Counted from the first letter of the stretch, positions 1 through 8,879 are shown. The stretch: DNA of 37,933 bases from DATGUA01 sp035301545 (GCA_035301545.1 DATGUA010000057.1:1-37933), one strand, 5' to 3'. Numbers and translations: made by a program. The notes: a model not told the origin generated them from the letters alone.

Positions 1-1
1 A

Positions 2-640
2 ACTATAGAAACACCTCTTAGACTAAAGTTTAAAATAGATAAAAAAGGAATAGAAAGATTTAAAGAAGAAACCCAATATAAAAACTTAGCAAAACTAACT
101 AAAGCTAAAAGAAGAGGAAAAACAGAAGAAGAAATAGAAAAAGAAATAAAAGAAGGAGAAAAAATTCAAGAAAAAATAATAGAATTATTTGAAGATATGA
201 TAGATGATGAATGGATAGATAGAGAAGATTTTGTAGAAAGGATAAATAAGCTATTTAAAAATAATGATATACAATTAAGAGCACCATTAAGAAATGCAAT
301 AATAAAAGTATTTAGTGAGCATCATGAAGACGCAGCAATATGTAAAAATACTAAAGGAGAAATAGAGCCTAATACAGACCTAAGAGATACAGAAAGAGTA
401 CCACTAGAAGAAGATATAGACCAATATTTTGCAAGGGAAGTACAACCTTATAATCCTCAAGCATGGATAGATAAAGAAAAAACTCAAGTAGGATATGAAA
501 TACCATTTACCAGATACTTCTATAAATTCCAAGAACCTCAACCAGCAGAAGAAATATCAGTAAAGATAGTAGATTTAGAAAATGAGATAGCAGATTCATT
601 AAGAAGTCTATTTCTTGAAGAAGGTGAAAACCTTGACTAG
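2..640 (+). CDS. hsdM: Type I restriction-modification DNA methylase subunit HsdM, 3' part (5' end outside window)
   Basis: This is the C-terminal ~212 residues of the N6-adenine methyltransferase subunit of a Type I restriction system. The frame is open from base 2, so the gene begins upstream of the window. The catalytic NPPF region is therefore not visible. What is visible is the lysine/glutamate-rich helical C-terminal region. It ends in the family's typical tail: a Y-x-I-P-F-T-R-Y-F-Y-K-F block near 500-535, then P-A-E-E-I-S-V-K-I and a final helix, which in the family docks on the specificity subunit. The TAG stop at 638-640 overlaps the start of hsdS, so the two are probably translationally coupled. 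The assignment rests on this tail and on hsdS and hsdR following directly. Confidence 0.9.
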   Translation, partial: TIETPLRLKFKIDKKGIERFKEETQYKNLAKLTKAKRRGKTEEEIEKEIKEGEKIQEKIIELFEDMIDDEWIDREDFVERINKLFKNNDIQLRAPLRNAIIKVFSEHHEDAAICKNTKGEIEPNTDLRDTERVPLEEDIDQYFAREVQPYNPQAWIDKEKTQVGYEIPFTRYFYKFQEPQPAEEISVKIVDLENEIADSLRSLFLEEGENLD

Positions 641-1952
641 AAGAATGAAAGATAGTGGAGTGGAATGGATAGGTGAGATACCTGAGGAATGGGAAGTTAT
701 AAAACTAAAGAATGTATCGCAGATTATAACTGGAAATACACCATCTATGAACAATGAGAAAAATTACTCAAGTAATGAAGGAACACCTTGGATTAAACCA
801 GATAATCTATTAGGATTTAATGGAGTATCCCAAACAAAAGAAAAATTATCTGGAAGGGGAAAAAAGTTAGGAAGGATAGTTCCAAAAAATACATTATTGA
901 TTTGTGCTATAGGTAGTATTGGGAAGTTTGGATATACAATAGAAGAATCTGCATTTAATCAACAAATCAATGCAATTATTTTTAATAAAAAGGTGGTAAA
1001 TAAATATGGAAGGTATTATATGAGTGCCCAAAAGGAACAACAGTTTAACTATGCTAATGGTAATGTGGTACAAATACTTAATTCTAGCAACCAAGGTAGA
1101 ATATATTTTACACTACCACCAAAATCCCAACAAAAATCCATAGCAAATTTCCTAGATAAAAAAGTATCTCAAATAGATAATATAGTATCTAAAACTAAAG
1201 AATCTATAGAAGAATATAAAAAATATAAGCAATCCCTTATAACAGAAACAGTAACTAAAGGATTAGATAAAAATGTAGTTATGAAAGATAGTGGGATTGA
1301 ATGGATAGGAGATATACCAGAACATTGGGATATGGTAAAATTAAGGAAATTATTTAAATTTGGAAGTGGATTAACTATAACAAAATCAGATCTTAGAGAT
1401 CAAGGGATAAGGGTTATAAACTATGGAGAAATACATTCTAAATATAAGTTTGATGTAGATATTAATAGAGATAAATTGAAATGTGTAGATGAAAGTTATT
1501 TAGATAATAGAAAAAGTGCATTAGTTAATAAGGGAGATTTTATATTTTGTGATACATCAGAAGATAGGGAAGGAAGTGGAAACTGTGTTGTAGTTAGAGA
1601 ACATAATGATAAGTTATTATTTGCAGGTTCACATACAGTTACAGCACGGTTAAGAAGTAGACAAGATCCTATATATATTAGATATATGTTAATGGCAAGT
1701 CCTATAAAAGAGCAAATTTCCAGTACAGTTGTTGGAATTAAGGTATATAGTATAACTCAAGCAATATTAAAAACGATCATAGGAGTGCTACCTCCATTAA
1801 AAGAACAAAAATCCATAGCATCATACCTAGATAAAAAATGTAATGAAATAGACAAGCTAATATCATCAAAAGAAAAGCTTATAATTGAAATGGAAAATTA
1901 TAAAAGATCACTAATCTATGAGACTGTAACCGGTAAAAGAGAGGTAAAATAA
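633..1952 (+). CDS. hsdS: Type I restriction-modification specificity subunit HsdS
   Basis: This 439-aa subunit chooses the bipartite DNA target for the methylase and nuclease. The protein is an internal duplication. Each half starts with a near-identical K-D-S-G-[VI]-E-W-I-G-[ED]-I-P-E block (DNA at 645 and 1281), followed by a variable target-recognition domain. Each then ends in a conserved helical repeat containing F/Y-L-D-K-K, I-D and a K-R/Q-S-L-I-x-E-T-V-T tail (near 1150-1260 and 1825-1935). I chose the TTG at 633 because AGAAGG at 618-623 sits 9 nt upstream, and the result reads M-T-R-R-M-K-D-S-G, a common HsdS N-terminus. ATG 645 has a weaker site, and TTG 615 and GTG 624 are alternatives. 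The gene overlaps hsdM by 8 nt, and its TAA overlaps the hsdR ATG by 1 nt. Both halves look intact. Confidence 0.92.
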   Translation: MTRRMKDSGVEWIGEIPEEWEVIKLKNVSQIITGNTPSMNNEKNYSSNEGTPWIKPDNLLGFNGVSQTKEKLSGRGKKLGRIVPKNTLLICAIGSIGKFGYTIEESAFNQQINAIIFNKKVVNKYGRYYMSAQKEQQFNYANGNVVQILNSSNQGRIYFTLPPKSQQKSIANFLDKKVSQIDNIVSKTKESIEEYKKYKQSLITETVTKGLDKNVVMKDSGIEWIGDIPEHWDMVKLRKLFKFGSGLTITKSDLRDQGIRVINYGEIHSKYKFDVDINRDKLKCVDESYLDNRKSALVNKGDFIFCDTSEDREGSGNCVVVREHNDKLLFAGSHTVTARLRSRQDPIYIRYMLMASPIKEQISSTVVGIKVYSITQAILKTIIGVLPPLKEQKSIASYLDKKCNEIDKLISSKEKLIIEMENYKRSLIYETVTGKREVK

Positions 1953-4900
1953 TGGAATATAAAGAAATAAGATTTGAACAAGATATAGAAAGCTATCTTA
2001 TAAATTATGGTGGATATGAAAAAGGAGATCAATCTACCTATGATAAAGAAAAGGCTATAGATATGGATACCTTGATTCGATTTATAAAATCTACTCAACC
2101 TAAACAGTGGGAAAGATATAGAAAAATATATAGGGAAAAGTCAGAAGAATCACTATATAAAAGATTTGATGATTCTGTAAGAATGCATGGCCTTTTAAAT
2201 GTTCTAAGAAATGGAATAAGAGACAGAGGAGTTAGGCTGAAGTTTGCTTTTTTTAAAGCTGAATCTAATCTAAATCAAAAAGTAATAGATAATTATAAGA
2301 GTAATATTTTAACTTGTACTAGGCAGTTTTATTATTCTACAGAAAATAAAAATTCTATAGATATGGTTTTATCATTAAATGGTATACCTATAATAGCCTT
2401 AGAACTTAAAAATCAATTAACTGGACAAACAGTAGATAATGGTAAGGCTCAATTTATGAATAATAGAAATCCTAGAGAAAAATGTTTTCATTTTAACACT
2501 AGATTCTTAGTATATTTTGCTGTAGATCATTATGAAGTGGAAATGACTACAGAATTAAAGAAAACTGATACCTTCTTCCTACCATTTAATCAAGGGTCTA
2601 ACGGTGCTGGCAAGGTAGGTGGAAAGGGAAATCCAGATAACCCTAATGGATATACTACATCATATCTATGGGAAAAGGTATTAAAGAAAGATACTCTTAT
2701 GGATATAATTCAAAGGTTTTTACATTTAGAAGAAAAGGGTAAATCTAAAAAACTTATATTTCCTAGATATCATCAATTAGATGTAGTAAATAAATTAATC
2801 CAAGATGTAAGACTAAAGGGTACAGGTGAAGATTATTTAGTACAACACAGTGCAGGTAGTGGTAAAAGTAATTCTATAGCTTGGCTTGCCTATGGATTGT
2901 CTAATTTACATGATAAAGATGATAATCCTATATTTACATCTATAATTATAGTATCTGATAGAAGAGTGTTAGACAGTCAATTACAAGCGACTATTACAGG
3001 ATTTGATCATACTCCAGGAGTAGTAGAAACTATAGGAAAAGATAAAACTTCTCAAGACTTAAAAGATGCTTTAAATGATAATAAAAAGATAATAGTTACT
3101 ACATTGCAAAAATTCCCTGTTATATATGAAGATGTAGATAATACAAAAGGTAAAAGATATGGAGTAATAGTAGATGAAGCCCATCAAAGTCAATCAGGCT
3201 CTAGTGCCAAGATGATGAAAACAGCTTTAGCTGATACAGAAGAAGCTTTAAGGGAATTTGCTGAAATAGAAGGTATAGAAGAAGAGAAAGCTTTAGACAA
3301 TGAAGATAAACTAGTTCAAGAAATCATATCTCAAGGTAAACATAATAATATGTCTTTCTTTGCATTTACTGCTACACCTAAAAAGGAAACTATAGACTTG
3401 TTTGGAACTGATCGTGAATATGGTAATAGATCGGCCTTCCATAATTACTCTATGAAACAAGCTATAGAAGAAGGATTTATATTAGATGTATTAAAAAATT
3501 ATATGACCTATGAAACTTCCTACAAAATAGCAAAAGATACAGATGAAAATCCAGAAGTACCTTCTTCTACTGCTGTTAGAACTATAAATAGATTTACAAC
3601 ATTACATCCTCACAATCTACAACAAAAAACTCAAATAATAGTAGAACAATTTAGAGATATTACTAAAAACAAGATTAATGGTAGAGGAAAAGCCATGGTA
3701 GTGACAGCGTCTAGACTACATGCTGTAAGATATTATCATGAGATTAAAAGATATATAGAGATAAAAGAATATGATGATTTAGAAATATTAGTGGCCTTTT
3801 CTGGTGTAATAAAAGATAGAGGGATAGAATACACGGAAGAAAAATTGAATAAAAGAAAAGATGGTTCCATTATTAAAGAAAATCAATTACCAGAGGACTT
3901 TTCTACAGATGACTTTAATATGTTAATAGTAGCTGAAAAATATCAGACAGGATTTGATGAACCACTACTTCATACTATGTTTGTAGATAAGAAACTAAGG
4001 GGAGTAAAAGCAGTACAGACTTTATCTAGACTTAATAGAATAGCCCCTGATAAGGAAGATACATTTGTATTAGACTTTAGAAATAGTAAGGAAGAAATAG
4101 AAAAGGCTTTTAAACCTTATTATGAAGCTACTATATTAGATGAAAGTATAAATGTAAATTTGATATATGATACTCATCTTCTTTTAAGAGAATTTTCTTT
4201 ATATGATGATGAAGACATACAAAAATTTATTAAAATATATTATAAAGAAGGAAAACAGACGGATAAGGATTTAGGAAAGATAACTAGTATTATAAAACCT
4301 ATTATAGATAGATATATTAATCTCGCAGAAGAGGATAGATATGAATTTAGGAGAATCATCAGAAACTTTAACAAATGGTATTCTTATATAATTCAAATAA
4401 CTAGAATGTATGACAAAGAGATTCATAAAGAGTATGTATTTACATCATATTTACAAAAGTTATTGCCTAAACCAGAGAGAATAAGTCTAGATTTAGAAGA
4501 TAAGCTAAGACTAGAATATTATAAATTAGAGCAAACTTTTAAAGGAGATATAAGCCTAAACCCTACTGTGGAAGACTCAACTGTAGGCTATGGAGAATTA
4601 GATACAGATTCTTCTATAGAAGAAGAGGATTTTTTAGAAGAGATAATAGAAAAGATAAATGAAAGATATGGTGGAAATATAAGTGATAGTGATAAAGTAG
4701 TTGTAGATCATATATATAAAGAAGCCAGTCAAGGTATAATAATGGAGTCTTTAAAAACCTATGTAAAAAATAATGATAAAGAAGTATTTAATAATAATAT
4801 ATTTCCAGAGAATTTTGAAGAGATAGCTTTTAAATTATTTCAAGAAAATCAAGAAAGAGATAATAGTTATAAAAAACTATTTCAGGATAAAGAATTTTAC

Positions 4901-4957
4901 AATGCAGCTATGTCTGCTGTAGGAGAAATGATATATAGGAAATATAGGGAAAATTAA
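1952..4957 (+). CDS. hsdR: Type I restriction endonuclease subunit HsdR
   Basis: This 1001-aa translocase/nuclease subunit cuts unmodified DNA after ATP-driven translocation. An N-terminal PD-(D/E)xK-type nuclease is visible: D near residue 136 and E-L-K at about 151-153. The superfamily 2 helicase motifs then follow in order: Walker A G-S-G-K-S near 302-306, D-E-A-H near 408, F-T-A-T-P near 473, Y-Q-T-G-F-D-E-P near 663, and Q-T-L-S-R-L-N-R near 689. A charged C-terminal helical region follows. The length is normal for the EcoR124-like class. The ATG overlaps the hsdS stop, so hsdM-hsdS-hsdR read as one operon. No frameshift or missing motif was seen, so the system is probably active if hsdM is intact upstream. 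Confidence 0.96.
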   Translation: MEYKEIRFEQDIESYLINYGGYEKGDQSTYDKEKAIDMDTLIRFIKSTQPKQWERYRKIYREKSEESLYKRFDDSVRMHGLLNVLRNGIRDRGVRLKFAFFKAESNLNQKVIDNYKSNILTCTRQFYYSTENKNSIDMVLSLNGIPIIALELKNQLTGQTVDNGKAQFMNNRNPREKCFHFNTRFLVYFAVDHYEVEMTTELKKTDTFFLPFNQGSNGAGKVGGKGNPDNPNGYTTSYLWEKVLKKDTLMDIIQRFLHLEEKGKSKKLIFPRYHQLDVVNKLIQDVRLKGTGEDYLVQHSAGSGKSNSIAWLAYGLSNLHDKDDNPIFTSIIIVSDRRVLDSQLQATITGFDHTPGVVETIGKDKTSQDLKDALNDNKKIIVTTLQKFPVIYEDVDNTKGKRYGVIVDEAHQSQSGSSAKMMKTALADTEEALREFAEIEGIEEEKALDNEDKLVQEIISQGKHNNMSFFAFTATPKKETIDLFGTDREYGNRSAFHNYSMKQAIEEGFILDVLKNYMTYETSYKIAKDTDENPEVPSSTAVRTINRFTTLHPHNLQQKTQIIVEQFRDITKNKINGRGKAMVVTASRLHAVRYYHEIKRYIEIKEYDDLEILVAFSGVIKDRGIEYTEEKLNKRKDGSIIKENQLPEDFSTDDFNMLIVAEKYQTGFDEPLLHTMFVDKKLRGVKAVQTLSRLNRIAPDKEDTFVLDFRNSKEEIEKAFKPYYEATILDESINVNLIYDTHLLLREFSLYDDEDIQKFIKIYYKEGKQTDKDLGKITSIIKPIIDRYINLAEEDRYEFRRIIRNFNKWYSYIIQITRMYDKEIHKEYVFTSYLQKLLPKPERISLDLEDKLRLEYYKLEQTFKGDISLNPTVEDSTVGYGELDTDSSIEEEDFLEEIIEKINERYGGNISDSDKVVVDHIYKEASQGIIMESLKTYVKNNDKEVFNNNIFPENFEEIAFKLFQENQERDNSYKKLFQDKEFYNAAMSAVGEMIYRKYREN

Positions 4958-5176
4958 AGTGTAGATAATAACATTAAAAATCCTGAAATATTGGGAGAGG
5001 CTTTTAATATCTTAAATAAAAAAGAATATTTATATAATGTTTAAAAAATAATCTAATTGATATAAAAAATTTATTGTTTTTATTCATGATAATTTTATTT
5101 AATACAAGAAAATGCTATTGGGATTAATTATAAGAAGATAGGAAGTTTTAATTTACTAAGAATAAAGGAGGAGAAA

Positions 5177-6070
5177 ATGACTAAAATTATAGATATGCAC
5201 ACCCATATGTTTCCAGATGATATTACTGATAATTGGGACAAATATGCTGAAAGAGATTATTATTTTAAATTATTAACTGATCCTAAACTTGGAACTTTAC
5301 AACAATATGCAAATGCTGAAGAGGCTATAGAATTGGCTGATGAGGCTGGAGTAGAAAAAATTGTGATGCAAGGATGGTATTGGAATGATCATGAACTTTG
5401 TAAATATCATAATGATTATATGTATGAAGTAATAAGCAAATATCCAGATAGATTTGAAGCTTTTATTTCTATTAATCCTAATTTTGGAGATTTAGCTATA
5501 GAAGAGATAGAAAGAAATTATAATAGAGGATTTGCTGGTATTGGTGAATTAGGACCAGGAGCTAACAATTATAAACTGACAGATATTAGTTTTTTAAATT
5601 TAGTAGAAGCTGCTAATCATTTTAAACTACCTGTTAATATTCATACTAATCAGGCTATTGGAAGAGCATTTGCTGGGAAAGATGATACACCTATTGAAGG
5701 ATTTTATAATATAGCTAAGGAATTTCCAGATCTTATTTTAATTGTCGCTCATATAGGTGGAGGATTACCCTTTTATGAGTTAATGCCAGAGATTAAAGAA
5801 ATATTTAAAAATGTCTATTATGATTTAGCTGCTAATCCTCTAGTCTATGATATTAAAAGTGTTAGATCAGTAATTGACATGGTAGGTTCGGAAAAGGTAT
5901 TATTTGGTTCGGATTTTCCTTTATTAATATATCCTAGAGGGCCTAGGAAAAAAGAGTTTAAATCTTTTATTAATGACATTAATGAAAATGTAGACTTAAG
6001 TGAAGAAGAATGGAATAATATTATGTATGCTAATGGAGAGAAAATACTTGCTAGAGGAAAGAAAAGATAA
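5177..6070 (+). CDS. Metal-dependent amidohydrolase (amidohydrolase-2 / COG2159-like)
   Basis: This 297-aa TIM-barrel hydrolase has the metal-ligand pattern of the amidohydrolase superfamily. H8-x-H10 lies at the N-terminus, H156 in N-I-H-T-N, H192 in V-A-H-I-G-G-G, and D246 in F-G-S-D-F-P. In the family these bind one or two divalent metals and activate water against amide, ester or carboxyl groups. The substrate cannot be read from sequence. The nearest relatives by pattern are the COG2159 decarboxylase/hydrolase group, and TatD-type DNases are a less likely alternative. The start is supported by AAAGGAGG at about 5166-5172. It stands alone: 219 bp separate it from hsdR, and a hairpin terminator follows. 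No signal peptide or membrane segment is seen, so it should be cytoplasmic. Confidence 0.8.
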   Translation: MTKIIDMHTHMFPDDITDNWDKYAERDYYFKLLTDPKLGTLQQYANAEEAIELADEAGVEKIVMQGWYWNDHELCKYHNDYMYEVISKYPDRFEAFISINPNFGDLAIEEIERNYNRGFAGIGELGPGANNYKLTDISFLNLVEAANHFKLPVNIHTNQAIGRAFAGKDDTPIEGFYNIAKEFPDLILIVAHIGGGLPFYELMPEIKEIFKNVYYDLAANPLVYDIKSVRSVIDMVGSEKVLFGSDFPLLIYPRGPRKKEFKSFINDINENVDLSEEEWNNIMYANGEKILARGKKR

Positions 6071-6074
6071 AAGG

Positions 6075-6128
6075 ATAGACCATTCCTACTTTGAGATATA
6101 GTTTAGGTAGAAATGGTCTATTATTATA
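6075..6128 (+). terminator. Hairpin terminator between convergent genes
   Basis: A 15-bp stem (6075-6089 pairing with 6107-6121, one G-U pair) encloses a 17-nt loop and is followed by a T-rich tract. It lies between the amidohydrolase and the convergent acetyltransferase and probably serves both strands. Confidence 0.75.
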
Positions 6129-6136
6129 TTTATTTT

Positions 6137-6919
6137 CTAGATTGAATGTGTATAAGTTCTATATCTTCCAATCCTCTTATATCCAAGATCTTTATATACA
6201 TATTCTCCAAGTTCTGAGGCTTGTAGTATTACAAGGTTTTTTCCAGCATTAAAGCCAGCATTTGTAGCTATTTTTGTTATAGCTTTTCCAAGTCCTTTAG
6301 ATCTTTCTTCTTCTAAAGTGGATACATAGTATATACCAGCCGAATCTGAAGTAATAGATGTAATAGCAGCAGATACAGCCTTATTTTTATCATTATATAT
6401 ACAAAATGATTTCACTCTTTCTGATATTATATTTTCTTTTGATGAAAACATCCTATCAATTGTTTTATTATCTTTTTCAAAAGCCTCTTTTATAACACTT
6501 TTAAAACCTTCAGTATTATCTATATTTTCGATTTCTTTAATTCTGTAGCCATTAGGTAAAGGAGTATTTTTAATTTTATTTTCTGTTATCATTACAGGGG
6601 AACCAGGTTTTCGATTTGGTTCATAGCCCTTTTCTTCTAAAAGCCTTTCTAGATTCATGTCTATATTTTCTCTTATCCAAAATGAAAAATTAAGGTTTAA
6701 ATTTTCAAAGAATTTTATTGCCTCATTAAAGGTATTTTCATATGCACTATCATTAAAAGGCAAGCATCCATTTAGATGACCATCTTCCGTAGGAACTCCA
6801 ATTGAAAATAATAAGAAATCATCAGTTTCAAATATTCTACCTTTATTTATATTTAAAACTCTATGTTTAATAGTATCTCTTAAATTTGTATGGGCAATAT
6901 TAAAATATTTTTTATTCAA
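6137..6919 (-). CDS. GNAT-family N-acetyltransferase
   Basis: This 260-aa protein has a C-terminal GNAT fold at roughly residues 125-258. The acetyl-CoA-binding motif is visible as E-E-E-R-S-K-G-L-G-K-A (R-x-x-G-x-G pattern). It is followed by the usual alpha-helix and a Y-K-D-L-G-Y-K-R-I-G ending. The N-terminal ~110 residues (ending in L-E-E-K-G-Y-E-P) look like a degenerate second GNAT-type domain, giving a tandem arrangement. The acceptor substrate is unknown. The start is TTG at 6919, chosen because a perfect AAGGAGG (6928-6934 on the plus strand) lies 8 nt upstream and no better ATG is available. It is monocistronic and convergent with the amidohydrolase across a shared hairpin. Confidence 0.78.
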   Translation of the reverse strand: MNKKYFNIAHTNLRDTIKHRVLNINKGRIFETDDFLLFSIGVPTEDGHLNGCLPFNDSAYENTFNEAIKFFENLNLNFSFWIRENIDMNLERLLEEKGYEPNRKPGSPVMITENKIKNTPLPNGYRIKEIENIDNTEGFKSVIKEAFEKDNKTIDRMFSSKENIISERVKSFCIYNDKNKAVSAAITSITSDSAGIYYVSTLEEERSKGLGKAITKIATNAGFNAGKNLVILQASELGEYVYKDLGYKRIGRYRTYTHSI

Positions 6920-7149
6920 TTAATTTTCCTCCTTAAAATCATAATGTAAATATATTGTATAACAATCATAATCATATCTTACCTAAAAAAACAAATAATT
7001 TTTATATTAAATATTATTTATAGAACAAAATTTTATTTTAAATTAATATTGAGTGTTTGTATAGAGTTAAAATAGTTGATTGATGTAATCTTTAATATTA
7101 TTATAACTTAAATAATGTGATAAGATATAATAGAAAAGGGGTTGATTAT

Positions 7150-7365
7150 ATGAAGTATAGAATATTGTTAAAGGATAAGGTGGATGTAGATATTTTAAAA
7201 GCTATAAAATCTAAACATAGTGGAGATGTAGAAGGAATCAATGAATTATATGACTTATTGATTGAGAATGGATCTTGTGATACATATGAAGCATCAAAGA
7301 TTTATTATCTAGCCTATACCTTAGCTTTAAAAGATATAGAAATAATAATTGTAAGAGTAGATTAA
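7150..7365 (+). CDS. Small uncharacterised protein, 71 aa
   Basis: This is a short acidic/basic mixed protein with no signal peptide and no family I recognise. It begins M-K-Y-R-I-L-L-K-D-K, contains a predicted helix around G-D-V-E-G-I-N-E-L-Y-D-L-L, and ends in a hydrophobic strand (I-E-I-I-I-V-R-V-D). ATG 7150 is preferred over GTG 7117 because AAAAGGGG at 7134-7141 lies 8 nt before it. It sits 114 bp upstream of the DUF1292 gene, on the same strand, with no terminator between, so the two may be co-transcribed. The good ribosome site and normal codon use suggest a real gene. The function is unknown. Confidence 0.6.
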   Translation: MKYRILLKDKVDVDILKAIKSKHSGDVEGINELYDLLIENGSCDTYEASKIYYLAYTLALKDIEIIIVRVD

Positions 7366-7479
7366 ACTATTTTTTGAATGTTTACTAATATATTTTATGT
7401 AGAAATGGTAATAATAAGCGTAAATAGATTCATAGAAGTAAAAAACAATGTATTTGATAAAATACTTAGGAGGAATTTT

Positions 7480-7857
7480 ATGACTTGTAATTGTAAAAAA
7501 AATCATGATCATAATGAAAAATGTGGATGTAATGGTAAATATAATGATGGAGAATGTAAAGGTAATAGTAAACACCATGATGAATGTCAGTGTAATAAGG
7601 GACATAATCATGAAGAAGGTAATATGATGACTATAACTTTAGAAGATGGAATTGAGTTAAATTGTGAAGTAGTTACCATACTGGAAGTAGATAATAAAGA
7701 ATATATAGCACTACTTCCAGAAGGGGGAGAGGGGGTCTATCTCTACGGATATAAAGAAACTGAGAAAGGACCTAAATTATCTATGATAGAAGACGATGAA
7801 TTTGATAAAGTAGCAGGAGTTTATAATACAATGTTAGAAGAGCCAGAAGAAGCTTAA
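7480..7857 (+). CDS. DUF1292 (YrzB-like) protein with Cys/His-rich metal-binding N-terminus
   Basis: This 125-aa protein has two parts. Residues 1-46 hold seven cysteines and several histidines in repeated pairs: C3-x-C5 with H9-x-H11, C15-x-C17, C26, H32-H33, then C36-x-C38 with H42-x-H44. This looks like a metal-binding tail, and zinc or copper is an inference. Residues ~48-120 match the DUF1292 fold: M-T-I-T-L-E-D-G start, E-V-D-N-K-E-Y-I-A-L-L-P and a Y-G-Y-K repeat, ending E-D-D-E-F-D-K-V. The start at ATG 7480 follows TAGGAGGA at 7467-7474. A 6-bp hairpin (7450-7465) sits just upstream of that site. In Bacillus the DUF1292 gene yrzB lies beside the mltG homologue, and mltG follows here 1 kb downstream. 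The function of DUF1292 is unknown. Confidence 0.82.
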   Translation: MTCNCKKNHDHNEKCGCNGKYNDGECKGNSKHHDECQCNKGHNHEEGNMMTITLEDGIELNCEVVTILEVDNKEYIALLPEGGEGVYLYGYKETEKGPKLSMIEDDEFDKVAGVYNTMLEEPEEA

Positions 7858-7871
7858 TAAAAAGATAAAGA

Positions 7872-7918
7872 GTCAGCATCCAGAAGGAGTTTTTTACTCT
7901 TCTGTGGTGCTGATTTTC
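7872..7918 (+). terminator. Intrinsic terminator after the DUF1292 gene
   Basis: An imperfect long stem (about 7873-7889 with 7897-7913, one bulge) has a T-rich loop and ends in GATTTTCTATT. It lies 15 nt after the stop codon. Confidence 0.75.
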
Positions 7919-8004
7919 TATTAAAATCAATATTTATTATTAAAAGTTTTAAAAAGGGGTAAGAACTTTATAATAAATATTAAATTTAGAAAGGTTTGAT
8001 TAAT

Positions 8005-8283
8005 ATGGATAAAGAGAAAAACTCTAACAATAATAGACAAAATAGATATTTAACCCTGGGAATTGGACTTGGTTTAGTATTTGGATCTGCAATAGGATCA
8101 GTATTTAATAATGTATCTACGGGAGCTAGTTTTGGTATGCTTATTGGAATAGGTATAGGTGGTATAATGGATAAAAATAGGAATAATCCAAAATTAAATA
8201 TAATTAAAATGACTATATTAGCTTCTATAGGTGTGATTATTATATCTCTGATTCCAATGCTTATTACTTATTTTGGGAAATAG
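8005..8283 (+). CDS. Small glycine-zipper membrane protein
   Basis: This 92-aa protein has a short charged N-terminus (about 17 residues, Asn/Lys-rich). Two closely spaced hydrophobic segments rich in G-x-x-x-G spacing follow (G-I-G-L-G-L-V-F-G and M-L-I-G-I-G-I-G-G-I-M, roughly residues 20-55). A short basic loop and a third hydrophobic stretch (residues ~68-88) come last. The glycine pattern predicts tight helix packing in the membrane. The exact family is not recognised. The start is ATG 8005, with GAAAGG at 7989-7994 upstream; TTG 7996 is an alternative but too close to that site. It is probably its own transcript, since it follows a terminator and precedes a decayed region. Confidence 0.65.
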   Translation: MDKEKNSNNNRQNRYLTLGIGLGLVFGSAIGSVFNNVSTGASFGMLIGIGIGGIMDKNRNNPKLNIIKMTILASIGVIIISLIPMLITYFGK

Positions 8284-8377
8284 AGGAATAGACTTCATGA
8301 AAAGATGTTAATATAATTATTTTACCTAATATGAATAAACAAACTAGGAGATTAATAAATGTAGAAATAATAGTTAA

Positions 8378-8754
8378 AAAATACATAAATATCCGAACCT
8401 TACATACCTTAAACTTGGGATAATTCCAATGTACGATACCTAGGGATATATTGATGAACATTATGAATATATTTGGGAAGGTGGTAGGGAAAGGTTTTTA
8501 AAGCTAGGTGAATATCCACCTATAAAAGGATAAGTAGATAAAATTATAGGATTCATGAATTGTTTATAGATGATAAGTCTGTAGATAGAGATAAAATTTA
8601 TAAAGCAGTATATATTACTAGTTAAGGTGTTCCTGATAAAGATGGTGGAAATAGGAAAAACTTAGATATTCATGGAGTAGAAGCAGTGAAAAATTATATT
8701 AAAGCTAAAGGTAAAGTAGAATCTCCTTTAACAGGTTCAATAACAGCAATATAG
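8378..8754 (+). pseudogene. Decayed protein-coding remnant (frameshifts and stops)
   Basis: The 596 bp between the glycine-zipper gene and mltG hold no intact gene but clear coding-like remains. Frame 2 (8378-8533) reads a plausible protein stretch, L-G-I-I-P-M-Y-D-T, stop (8441), G-Y-I-D-E-H-Y-E-Y-I-W-E-G-G, and then a stop at 8531. After a frame change, 8542-8754 (frame 1) reads H-E-L-F-I-D-D-K-S-V-D-R-D-K-I-Y-K-A-V, a stop at 8623, then a second coding-like stretch ending in S-P-L-T-G-S-I at a TAG. The second part weakly resembles the C-terminal domain of 5'-nucleotidases (V-D-x-D-K-x-Y-K-V followed by a V-K-N-Y-I-K helix). I am not sure of that. A strong hairpin follows immediately, as expected of an old gene end. 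Confidence 0.5.
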
Positions 8755-8756
8755 AT

Positions 8757-8790
8757 ATAAAGAGGCTATTTCTAAATAGCCTCTTTATAT
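8757..8790 (+). terminator. Hairpin terminator after the decayed gene
   Basis: A perfect 14-bp stem (8757-8770 with 8775-8788) carries a 4-nt loop TCTA. The 3' arm ends CTCTTTAT, giving a short U stretch. It begins 3 nt after the last stop of the remnant, which supports the view that the remnant was once a transcribed gene. Confidence 0.75.
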
Positions 8791-8879
8791 ATTCTAGGGC
8801 AGGTTATTTATTTCTTATATATTGAAAAATGTAGTGAATATTGATATAGTATAATTATATTGTCAAATTGGGGGAAATT

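Noticed and set aside
4958..5176. Search for a gene or clear terminator after hsdR
   Set aside because: Only AT-rich DNA with multiple stops and a weak A/T hairpin near 5060-5080. Nothing supportable.
7327..7611. Minus-strand open frame opposite the Cys/His-rich gene
   Set aside because: Low-complexity Ile/Thr/Phe composition caused by the opposite strand's Asp/His/Asn codons. No ribosome site.
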